Origin: Ophioceras dolichostomum
Taxonomy: Eukaryota > Ascomycota > Sordariomycetes > Magnaporthales > Ophioceraceae
NCBI GenBank assembly: GCA_003049485.1
Contig: PYST01000493.1
Coordinates: 1-22,315, forward strand
Length of the DNA: 22,315 nt
Reading direction: 5' to 3'
Every line of letters begins with the position of its first letter. The stretch's first letter is position 1. Made by a program: the position numbers and the translations under genes. This document shows, one piece after another, positions 1 to 9,040 of the stretch. The notes below the pieces were generated by a model that saw only the letters and a list, made by a program, of their open reading frames with translations, did no database searches and was not told where the DNA came from.

Positions 1-1499
1 TTTGTTGAGGTGGGAAATTTGGTTGGGGCAGATCATATGATACTGCACCGTTTCTAGGGCTGCACCGGTTCTAGGGTGGCCACGTTACAAGGTAATGGAG
101 GGCTGCGGTCGTCTGAGAGGAACATCACTGACCTCCGCTGACCCCTTGGCATTCTTGGTCCAGTCAAGCAACATTTCAAGGCTGTAGTAATCGCCCAGGC
201 CGTACATAATTTGGTGCTTACTATGGGCTACCAGACTCGTCCTGTTGCCGTGTCGTGCCCTCTCCGTCGCCTGAGAGAGGAACTTGAGATAGCCAACAAC
301 AGGCAGTGCCTGTTCGGAGAGATGCGAGACTGTGGCCACCACTATCCGGCCGGCCCTGTAAGAAGAGAACTGGGTCGGGCGGAGTTCGATGCCCCCTTGG
401 CACTTGGCACTTGGCACTTGGCAAGACCGCGCAACCACTAGAGGACTCTGCAAAAGATACAGTTTGCGATTGCTCTCCGTCGCTTCGAGTTTGTTTGTAA
501 GTCCTCTCTCGTCTCTAGATCTCGGCCGCAGCTTCGACCGGATGTCCACCTGCTGCTCCACATATCCCACCGTGACCCACCAGCCGAGGATCTACTTTTG
601 ACCCTGATGGGGTCCCTTTTGAGTTGACGAGCAGCCCGGAGCAAGAAGCGAGTCGATCCACTCGTCTTGACCATAGTTCGGGCTGCCAAAAGATGCTTCA
701 AGTAAGGTACCGATGGATGGGGCTCTTCCATAGCAGGAGTCTTCAAGGACAGATATATCGTGATCTGTCGCTTTGCACGCAACGGCCGGACTCTCGAGCT
801 TCGAGAAGAACCTCATCTGGACCATCGCCGCCGCCCCGGATGAACGCAGCGCGGCTACAGAGATACATTTATATTGAGGAGTATCCTGGTGACTAGCCTA
901 GACCTGTCCTGCGTTGGCCCGACCTCGCCTCACTGGCCACCCACAAAGACGGCCTCACAAACCTGCATCTTCAGCAGTTCACGTCAACCATTACTGAGTG
1001 ATGATTGATGATTACTTCCTGGGAATAGTCGCCAAGCTGTTAGACTTAAACTGTGCCGCCAACACCATAAGCGGCTCTCGGCAACAGTGAGCCAGTGAGC
1101 CGGCTTTGGAGGTCTTCAGAGGCCACTTTTCCGGACCTCAGCGGTCCCGCGCCGCAGCCGCCAAGAAGAATCCGGGGTGGGTCGGAGTCTTGGCCCGCGT
1201 GCGAGTGTTCGCTTCCACCACCCCGGGTAGACACCACTTGGGGAGCACAGCTACGGCGTCGAGAGGCACAAGCGGATAGAACGGCAGTTGGGAATGCCGC
1301 CCGCCTCCCAGACCGGAAACCCCAGAAACTCCAGAAAGTCCGACTAGGAAACCAGAACTACAAACCCCACCATACCTATCAAGACGACACATGTCTTCGT
1401 ATCAACTCCTGGCAAGAGGAGAACAACAAGAAGAAAGCAGACAATGGCAAGCGTACGGCCGTGTGGACCTGAGGAATACCACGCAGACATTAAAGGACA
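1..1499. other. gene-poor left flank
   Basis: I see no convincing gene here. The open frames on both strands overlap one another, lack recognisable domains, and have compositions typical of chance frames in GC-rich DNA. The only distinct structure is a perfect four-copy heptamer repeat at 396-423, listed separately. The stretch may contain downstream remains of the transcription-factor relic to its right, but nothing past its Arg-rich LRRRLY motif (near 1540) could be aligned by eye. Confidence 0.5.
396..423. repeat. tandem heptamer (CTTGGCA)x4
   Basis: Four perfect head-to-tail copies of CTTGGCA occupy 28 bases. The unit is not a multiple of three and the repeat lies outside any supported gene, so it is read as a short minisatellite, probably variable in copy number between strains. 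Confidence 0.85.
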
Positions 1500-2160
1500 T
1501 CACCAAGCCTCGGCGAAGTGATTGAGCCACAGTACAACCTCCGGCGTAGCATCACCTTCTTCCTAGGTAGGCGCCAATCGGGTCCTCGCTCGGTCGGGTC
1601 GAGGTTCAGGTCCAGCGTCTTGGCGATGGCCACGGCGGAGCAGGACGGGGCCCAGATGCTCGTTGGCTCGGCCACGACGAAGCTGTGCGGCGGCGTCTCT
1701 AGGAGGAGCAGGCAAAGTTGCAGCAGTGACAGGCGGAGAGCCGACTGGCGCGGTGGAAGCTGCGCTGCGCGATGGCCTAGAGGTCCTCGGTGGGTACCTG
1801 GAGGTAGCCTTGCGACACGCTGAGGCGGATGTCGTCCTGTCATATGGCCTCGTCGCATATGAGGGTCTGGATAGGCACTGGTGCGGCAGGGCTCGGAGGC
1901 TGGGTGCTGCGACTCGTGGGCCTCCTGCGTCTTGATGTCGTCCACCACCTTGCGGAAGTCGAGGCGGTAGATCGAGTACGTGTCTTGGGTGTCATACTAG
2001 TGCCAGAGGAGGTGGGAAGGGATCGGACTCGCCGGAGAGGCCGATCCACTGCTTCGAAAAGCCCTTTCTTGACTCCAGAGAGAACTCAACAACAGGGCAG
2101 TCCGAGGTCTTTTGCTGTTTTTGCCGGTTTGTCTGGTGGAATAGATCGACTGCCCTCTGA
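1500..2160 (-). pseudogene. relic of a fungal Zn(II)2Cys6 transcription factor (Fungal_trans middle domain)
   Basis: Pieces of one protein family appear in order on the minus strand but in changing frames. IGLSGESDPF lies near 2055-2025. DTQDTYSIYRLDFRKV follows near 1990-1943, then a piece containing CDEAI and DDIRLSVSQGYLQVPTEDL near 1855-1780. Next come LLLETPPHSFVVAEP and AVAIAKTLDLNLDP, ending with the Arg-rich LRRRLY near 1540. This order (SGESDP-Y/F motif, long helical region with a leucine stretch, VALAQTLGLNLDP-like motif, then RRRLWW-like motif) is what I know from fungal-specific transcription factor domains downstream of a Zn2Cys6 cluster. The frame is broken by at least three shifts and by stops at 1999-1997 (TAG), 1842-1840 (TGA) and 1779-1777 (TAG). 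The Zn2Cys6 cluster itself and the C-terminal half were not found. The call rests on motif memory, not on a search; an intron-based rescue is unlikely because conserved residues flank each lesion closely. Confidence 0.68.
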
Positions 2161-3886
2161 TCTACAGTCCGCCCGGGTCCAGGGGATGATGGGTCGGGTC
2201 GTGCCTGCGGATGGCGGATAGGAGGCCAAGATGCGGCGCTCGATGACGACTCGCTCGGCGAGAGCGTGGTGGCAGCGGTCCATGGCCATGAGGCTCATCT
2301 CAACGGATTCATGTTGCTGCAGTCACTGGCTATGGGTGAGAGGGCGCCCACGTCGAGTAGGAACCAGCCGTCCTGGTCGCCAGCAGCCCGCCCAAGGATG
2401 TAAGCCAGCGACTAGATGACGATCATTGTGGTGGGCCGTTGTCGTTTAGCGCTCTAGTGCCGAGTGCGCAGGTAAGTGTCTGCCAGTTGGAGTTCAGTGG
2501 TTGAGGCGGTGGCTGGCATTTGTGCCGGGCCCTCGTCGCTCGCTGTGTGTGTGCACCTTCCCTACAGCGATGCTCTTTTCGCTTGTCCCAAACCTCAAAA
2601 GAAAGACGCGATGGGCGTTGAGCGGAAGACATCGCTCGTTCAAGAAGAAGCTACTAGTTCTCGAATGGGGCCTTATCAAAGGCGATATACGTTAAATTGA
2701 AGTTGTCACAGTCTGGGCGACATCTCGGGGGATTTCCAGCGGATTCTCGTGCGTACTGCTGGCCCCACTGAGCTCCAGTGGGCAACAACATCAATACCCC
2801 GCCCATCCTCTCTGGGCCCTGACCCAAAGCCGAACCGACGGCCCCCGCAAGGCGATGCAGCTCAACTTGCTTGGCTTTTTGCCTCCACACACTCTTCGTG
2901 TGTATTCGTTGCTATTAGTACCTCACGAACTGGGAAGTTCGCGATTAAGGTTTTGACTATTCAGCTCATGAAAGAAGTCAGAAAACGTGGAAAAGCAATC
3001 ATCACGAGCGTCGGCTCAGCGCAACGGCTGGTGATTGTTGGACGACGGGTTTCCGACTTCCGATGATATTCACGCGTACAAGAGCGAGGACGCCCGGTCT
3101 GCACCGATATTCGGAAGGGGAGCCGATGCCTCCGCATAACTCCGGGATGACGGGATGTGAGACATACCGAGGTGGCATCTGGCTCCCCGGGGTCATGTCC
3201 GAGTTTGTGGACACTGGATCCGGCTCCGGTTCCGGCTCGCCTCGCCGTTCGGTTCCGCTAAGGCACGGCAGAAACTCCTCCTAAGCTACCAGCAAGCAGC
3301 CTACACTGTTAAACAGTGATGACGACTGGGCCGTGAAGGGGGCAAGACGAAGTAAGGCAGCAGGCTAAATCCATATAAGTTGAACGAAAAGATACCTCGT
3401 GGCACTCGCATGTGTCTTTCATCAGCCAAAGCGTTGCAATGCGTACCTCCCTGTTAGGTAGGAGCCCGGGTGCCTGGGATACCTACCGGCAAAGTGCCGA
3501 TTGAAGCTCTAGCTCAGTTCTGCCTCGAAAATCCGGCAGCAGAGAGGACGTTATCTCAACAGCTTTTCTCTTATCTCAACGCCGCTTCAGCCGCACATGT
3601 GATGTGTGTGGGAAGAACTGCCACACACCCACGCATACGCGTACACATCCTGGCAAATAAAAGGATCGATACTGGGCGCAGGAGAAAGAGGGGCATTCCT
3701 AGGCAGGCACCTGGGCAGGTAGGTAGCGTAGCCTGTGTTACGACCAATAAAAGACTCATATATTCCCTGCAGAGATATTTACATCTCTTAAATTACTACC
3801 TGTCTACCTTACTTACTTTACGCAAAGAAAAGTGAGGTGACCGACCGCAGTTGAAGTCGGATTCGACCATCACGATCATCATCACA
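2161..3886. other. intergenic region and promoter side of the CLC gene
   Basis: No supported gene. On the minus strand at about 2420-2160 two adjacent frames look protein-like (WFLLDVGAL, then MSLMAMDRCHHALAERVV), separated by a one-base frame change at about 2297. They may be more of the decayed transcription factor or a different relic, but I cannot assign them. The stretch at 3698-3726 carries the CCTAGG/TAGGTAGG-type intergenic motif also found elsewhere in the window. The last few hundred bases should hold the promoter and 5' leader of the CLC gene; no clear TATA or CCAAT box decides the start. Confidence 0.4.
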
Positions 3887-6568
3887 ATGAGCAGATCCAC
3901 CGCACCCCAACAACCCCAACAACCCCACGAAAGCACCCCTCTCCTCCCACACCCCCACGACAATGGAGAGAACCACCCGCATCTCCGACCCAGACAGCAC
4001 TCCCACACCTACGACGCAGACGTAGAATCCCTCCTCTCCTCCGCGCTCTCAAAACCCGAGCGCGCCCTGCACTCCACCCCCCTAGGTGAGCGCCTCCCCT
4101 ACAATGGCTACATCACAATCGACTGGCTGCACGGCCTGGTGACCGACTCGCTGCGTCGACGTGCTCTGCGCGCCCGTACTTCTCCCTTTCCCTCTTACAG
4201 CCACAGCCACAGCCACAGCCGCTCCCGCCTAAGATACCTCCTCACCGTCCTCGGCGCCCGCCTCGCCTGCGCATGGGACGCAGCGCAGGGCTGGGTCGTC
4301 GCCGCGCTGGTGGGGCTGCTGACGGCGCTGGTGGCGGCCGGGGTGGACGTCGCTGTCGCGACGGTGGCGGACTGGAAGGAAGGGTTCTGCGGCGCAGCGA
4401 TGTCGGGCGGAGGGGGGTGGGGGTGGTGGTTCCTGGACCGGCGGAGCTGCGGGGAGCAGAACTGGATGCACTGGGGGGCGGGGAGCTGGGGCGGGCGGTA
4501 TGCGGTTTATGTGGGCGTTGCGCTGGTGTATGGCGTTATTGCTGGGGGCGTGACGCTTACCACTAGGACGGAGCTGCCTGTTGTGGAGGACGATCGCAGC
4601 GGCGACGATGGTGACGATGGTGGCGATGAGTTTGCTGTCAGTGGTGATGATGGAATCAATCCTCGGCCTCGACCTGCCGCTGCGGAGGCGAAGATCATGT
4701 ACATGGCCGCTGGGAGCGGCATACCGGAGATCAAGACGATCCTGTCCGGGTTCGTGATCCCACGGTTTCTTAGTATGCGGGTGTTGGCCGTGAAGGCCGT
4801 GGGGGCGACGTTCGCGGTCGCGACGGGCATGTGTCTAGGCAAGGAAGGGCCCTTCGTGCACATCTCCTCGTGCGTTGGCTGGCTCGTCGCGAGCAGGTTC
4901 CAGAAGTACCGCGAGAACGAGCGCAAGATGCGCGAGATGCTCAGCGTGGCGTGCTCGTCGGGCCTGTCGGTCGCGTTCGGGGCGCCGATCGGGGGCGTGC
5001 TGTTTAGCTATGAGGTGCGGACTGTTTCCCTCCCCTATGTTTGTAAGTTTTCGGGCCTACGGAGCTGACATGAATACTTATTTTTGGCGTTGTAACAGGA
5101 AATAAGTACCTTCTTCCCCCGCCGCGTGATGTGGAAGGCCTTCCTGTGCTCGCTCGTCGCGGCCGTGTCCCTCAAGCAGCTCAATCCGATGGGCACGGGC
5201 AAGCTGGTGCTGTTCGAGACGAATTACGGCGTCGATTACGAGCCGCTGCACTACATTGTCTTCGTGTTTCTGGGCCTCTGCGGCGGCGTCTTCGGCGGCA
5301 TTTTCTGCCAGGCCAACTTCCTGTGGGCGAAGCTCTTCCGCCAGCGCTTTGCCATCATCAACAATCACCCGGTGCTGGAGGTCTCGCTCGTCGTGCTGGC
5401 CACGGCGCTGGTGCAGTTCCCGAACCGGCTCGTGCGCAGCACGGGTGATGTCGTGGTGGCTGAGCTGTTGGTCGACTGTCGGACCGAGCGGCCCCAAGCG
5501 TCGTCGTGGATCTGCCGCCAGGAGGCGAGGGATGATAAGGGCGCGTATATGGCGTGGCTTGCGACCGGCACGCTGACTAAGTTGGTTCTCACCATCATTA
5601 CGTTCGGCTGCAAAGTGCCATCTGGAATCATCATCCCGGCGCTGGACGCTGGTGCCTTGTTCGGGCGGCTGACAGCCCAGGTCCTGTTGCTGATGGGCCT
5701 GGGCGGCAGTCTCGGGGATGTGTCGCCAGGAATATTCGCCATGGTCGGCTCGGCGGCGTTCCTGGCTGGGGTGTCTCGCATGACGGTCAGCCTGGCGGTG
5801 ATCATGTTCGAGCTCACGGGCGAGGTCAACTTCGTGCCGCCATTCATGGTGGCCATCCTGACATCTAAGTGGGTAGCCGACTCAATCAGCGCCGAGTCGG
5901 TCTACGACCTGGCGCAGCACCTGCTAGGACACCCGTTTCTCGATGCCGAGCACGCGCTGGCTGTCGTGGCGGATGCGCAGATTCCTCACGACTCTGATGA
6001 CGACGAAGACGGGGACGATGCCAACGGCGGCGGCACTGCGAGGAAGCGGAAGGGAACGATTGAGGATTTGATCCCGCCCCGCGCGACCATGGAGGAGATC
6101 ACGCTGCACACAGGGCCGAACTTCCGTGCTACCAAGGCGACGTTGCGCACGAAGTTGGCTCGCCTCAAGTCGCGTGGTCTGATGGACGCGGGGCTGGTGT
6201 TAGTGAACGACAAGGGGATCTGCCACGGTTACCTGCCCGAGGCGGAGCTCGAGTTCGCGCTCGACGCCTTGGACAAGCTGAAGCAGCAGGACCGCAGCTC
6301 TGGTGATGATGCGACGGCGCAGGGGCACGACGACGACGACGACAACGATGAGGAGGAGGTCAACCTGGTCGAAGGACTGGTGGCTGAGTTCGTCGATCGT
6401 TGTCCGCTGACGGTTATGTCTAAGGCGCCTGTCGAGTACGCGGTCGAGATGTTCGGCAAGCTTGGGTTGAGGTATCTGATCGTTGTGGAGGAGGAGACTG
6501 CTAATGTGCTGGGCGTCGTGATTAAGAAGCGACTGGTTAGCTATTTAGATGCGCTAAGAGGGAGGTGA
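3887..6568 (+). CDS. CLC-type Cl-/H+ exchanger with C-terminal CBS pair
   Basis: Two exons, 3887-5014 and 5099-6568, give 865 residues; the intron is 84 bases. The ATG at 3887 is the first in frame. The protein moves chloride against protons, most likely in a Golgi, endosomal or vacuolar membrane like yeast Gef1. All CLC signatures are present: GSGIPE (276-281), GKEGP with gating Glu320, GAPIGG then FSYEE, and GIIIP (552-556). Glu320 and Glu377 are 57 residues apart, as I recall for the gating and proton glutamates of human CLC-5, so an exchanger is favoured over a channel. Two CBS domains follow (about 697-765 and 805-863), separated by an acidic Asp/Glu run. The N-terminus is disordered, Pro/Gln/His-rich, and contains ESTPLL, which fits the [DE]xxxL[LI] sorting motif. 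An extra acidic Asp/Gly loop (about 240-265) precedes GSGIPE. The first helix runs into VADWKEGFC, typical of fungal members. The donor GTGCGG is weak, and a stronger GTAAGT lies 28 bases further on. Confidence 0.95.
5015..5098 (+). other. CLC intron with two competing donors
   Basis: The intron that restores the family sequence starts at GTGCGG (5015) and ends at AACAG (5098), with a CTGAC branch-like site at about 5064-5068. A perfect GTAAGT donor sits at 5043. Using it would add 28 bases, and the codon made across the junction would be TGA, ending the protein at about 385 residues, before Glu377 and the second half of the transporter. Confidence 0.85.
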
Positions 6569-6951
6569 TGAGCAGCGCAGGCAGTGGTGGCGTTTTCTGC
6601 AATGAAGTTCTCTGTCCTCGCAAGATCGCTAGATGCCCATATCCGTGTCTATCGCTTGGCATTGTTACTGTTTGTAATGTGTCCATCAAACCACTCGTCG
6701 TCTCCATTTGGCAGGCTGAGCACTGTACCGAGGAAGGCAATTCAAAGTTGTAGAGTACCGCCGAGCGCTTGCACAATGTTCGAGATCGATGGATTATTGA
6801 TCCGTCCGATGGAGTACCACTGGGGCCTCCGATCGACGACGGGGTTCTCCAAAGGTAGGTATATACAGCTACCCAGCAACGCCAGGTGTAGCATGTCCGT
6901 ATCCCGAGCCCTTCGTGGTCAGCCTGTTGGCCATGTTTTCGTAGTCCCTCC
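6569..6951. other. convergent 3' intergenic region (CLC / NDUFB7)
   Basis: The two genes end facing each other across 383 bases, which should hold both 3' untranslated regions. No gene or strong hairpin was seen; small AG/GT-rich stretches such as the one near 6853 are unremarkable. Confidence 0.6.
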
Positions 6952-7449
6952 TCAATTGCTCCTTGCCCCGCCCTTGGCTTCCCTCAGTTCGTTCATCTTG
7001 GCCACCCGGAGCTTGAACTCCTCGTATTGGCACTTCTCATAGCTGTGTCTCTCGGTCTAGGGATCGGTCGGTCGGGAGCGGGGGTTAGCAAGTCGTGCTC
7101 TTCATCTAAATTCCTGCCTCGGTCCGGCGATGCAGGCCGACGGGGTCATTCGGGAGAGTGGTAGGGGTCGTACTTCGCACTTCCACGGCAGGAAGTATTC
7201 CTCCTTCCGGCACCGGTTGAGCGGGATCAGCAGATTCGCGCAGCTGTCTCGGTACTGTACAGGGACCATCGCCTCGCGCATCTCCTCTCGGGTCGCCTCT
7301 GTTTGTGTAAACCGGCGGGAAATTAGTATTGGATCGGGGCCAACCTCTGGTCGGGCACCAGGAGATGGTCGGCAAAGAGGAATTGAAGATTGAAGGGGAG
7401 AACAATGGGGTCACGTACTGCGCGGCGCCTCTGCTGTGGCATGGGCCAT
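6952..7449 (-). CDS. NADH:ubiquinone oxidoreductase subunit NDUFB7 / B18 (complex I)
   Basis: Three exons on the minus strand (7449-7419, 7298-7174, 7056-6952) encode 86 residues, an ordinary length for fungal B18 subunits. The product is an accessory subunit of mitochondrial complex I on the intermembrane-space face of the membrane arm. The twin CX9C motif is exact: Cys30-X9-Cys40 and Cys51-X9-Cys61, which normally forms two disulfides through the Mia40 import route. Family landmarks are YRDSCANLLIPLNRCR, FLPWKC, HSYEKCQYEEF and VAKMNELR. Intron 1 (7299-7418) has donor GTACGT, a TACTAAT branch site and acceptor ACAG. Intron 2 (7057-7173) has donor GTACGA, a GCTAAC branch site and acceptor CTAG. 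The first exon codes for only ten residues, so a plain ORF scan misses the gene. It lacks a cleavable mitochondrial leader, as expected for this import class. Confidence 0.95.
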
Positions 7450-7970
7450 CTTCAAAGTGCAATTGAGCAGACGTAGGTGGACAATTGCGGTTGGTTTCGC
7501 GGATTTGCTGGTCGTCGTCAAGTCTGGAGCTTGAGATCGTCTTCCCCGAGGTTTCGGATCGTCGCGGACGCACGTGACTGTGACCCCACTTCCATCACCG
7601 AACGGCACATCTGGCCAATGGAGATGGAGAGATTTCTCACTACTCATTCCTCTTTCACGCCGATAATGCCTCCATTGCTGGAACGGAGTTCGTCCGTTGC
7701 TAGAAGCTTTGGCTATTCTCTCGCCTCTAGATGGGCGACGTGCTCACTCCCGTCCGTCAAAACGAGGGGCGTGAGCTCGAGTTGTGCCAGCAATGCCCCG
7801 CCAAAAAAGGGTCTCGACCTGCCTTATCGGCGATCCCTTCCCGGCTCTGCACCCGTTGAGATCGCTGTCTTGTCGCGGACGCCATGTTTCTTCTTCTCTT
7901 TTCCCTCCCCTTTTCTTTGAATTCGATCTCTAATTATCTACCCTCTGCAATTACTGATTCGCTCAGCGCG
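7450..7970. other. NDUFB7 upstream region
   Basis: About 520 bases upstream of NDUFB7 contain no supported gene. The long plus-strand frame through this stretch has no recognisable domain. The region should contain the NDUFB7 promoter and possibly that of a former divergent gene starting near 7971. Confidence 0.5.
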
Positions 7971-8719
7971 ATGTCTTACGGCGGCGATGGGCGCCATTTC
8001 CAGCGCGAGCACCAGTCATCAGCCAGCCCAGCCAGCATCACGTTGAGGACAGCTCTCTGATCGTTCCGACATACAATGTGTTGCCCGGCTTTGATCTTAA
8101 TCCAGTCTTACATCATGTTCCCATTCCACCGGCCAACTTTGGCAGGTGCCTACCAGCACTTACCATGCTGCGCGACAAGTATCGCCTACCCTCCTTCTGT
8201 GCATCTCCGGATGATGGCGGCTCCCATATTGCCACCCATTTTGCCGGCCAGTTACCTCCCGTTCTTAGAGCCCTGAAGGGTAGCCCATGTTGTATTGGGT
8301 GCCGGCTCCACGTGAGCCCCAGATCCTCCTGTGCGGGTTGACGGCAGTTGGTCGAATCTGAGATGGCCTGAAGCTCGGTCGAGCCCGGCTTGATCAAAGG
8401 GTATCGATCATAGCCCGTAGATATCCGGGAAGCTTCTAGCCAGCTTAAGCCTGGAGCTTCGGATGGTGCCGATCGTTGTCGCTGGCGACGCGGGACACGC
8501 TACAGCGAGGAAACGGCATGTAGCCTCGCACACTCCGTGTTACAATTCGCCTTCGTATTAATATCCTCACGCCGATTGTATTCTCCGGTCGTCGCAGACG
8601 CTGTCAGACATTCTGACATTCTGGCAGGCCAACTCCTCTGCTCATCGCCATCCTCAATTCGTCGCAACGGAGAACAGATGCTTCGTCGAGAGTACTCCAC
8701 ATTCTACCCACCTTCCTAG
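7971..8719 (+). pseudogene. possible relic of a Pro-rich, low-complexity protein gene
   Basis: An ATG at 7971 opens MSYGGDGRHFQREHQ, then stops at about 8060. A second frame, overlapping it, reads EDSSLIVPTYNVLPGFDL and goes on through HHVPIPPANFG and SHIATHFAGQLPPV to a stop near 8341. Further on, a frame ending at 8719 closes with YSTFYPPS. These pieces read like one disordered fungal protein broken by frame changes and stops. I do not recognise the family. No GT-AG intron that joins the first two pieces in frame was found. It could equally be chance; confidence is low. Confidence 0.3.
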
Positions 8720-9040
8720 GTAGTTTATACCATGGTGTCTCTATTTTCTGGCATGGTTGTGCCATAGATTGCGGGGGAAGCGGACCCCCGTCCCCGATTG
8801 AGCGTGGCCGTAGATTGCCTGCAGCCAGTCCGGTGATAGATCATCCGGTCCATTTTCCCGTATCTCACAGGTTCTGGCCCAGGTTTTCCCTCCGACCAGA
8901 AGCTCCTAAGGCATTGCCTTCTCTGGTATATGTTCTACAGGAGGACCTCACTTCCGGCCGGAATTCATCGTGGGCCTCCTTTTCCCCCTTCTGTCTTGTT
9001 TCCTCCCCCAGTCTGGCTCTCCCATTGCCCCGTTTCCAAG
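8720..9040. other. S28 peptidase upstream region
   Basis: Roughly 320 bases before the S28 start contain no gene. A pyrimidine-rich run (about 8982-9020) lies just upstream of the ATG, as is common around fungal transcription starts. A CCTAGGTAG motif is at 8715-8723. Confidence 0.5.

Noticed and set aside
85..570. 161-codon minus-strand open frame
   Set aside because: Overlaps other equally long frames on both strands, runs antisense through the heptamer repeat, and shows no domain or protein-like motif.
1095..1472. 125-codon plus-strand open frame
   Set aside because: Antisense-like composition, no recognisable motif, no supporting splice or start context.
5043..5098. CLC intron starting at the consensus GTAAGT
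   Set aside because: As the main splice form it forms TGA at the junction and removes Glu377; the 5015 donor restores the conserved FSYEEIS sequence. Kept only as a possible alternative.
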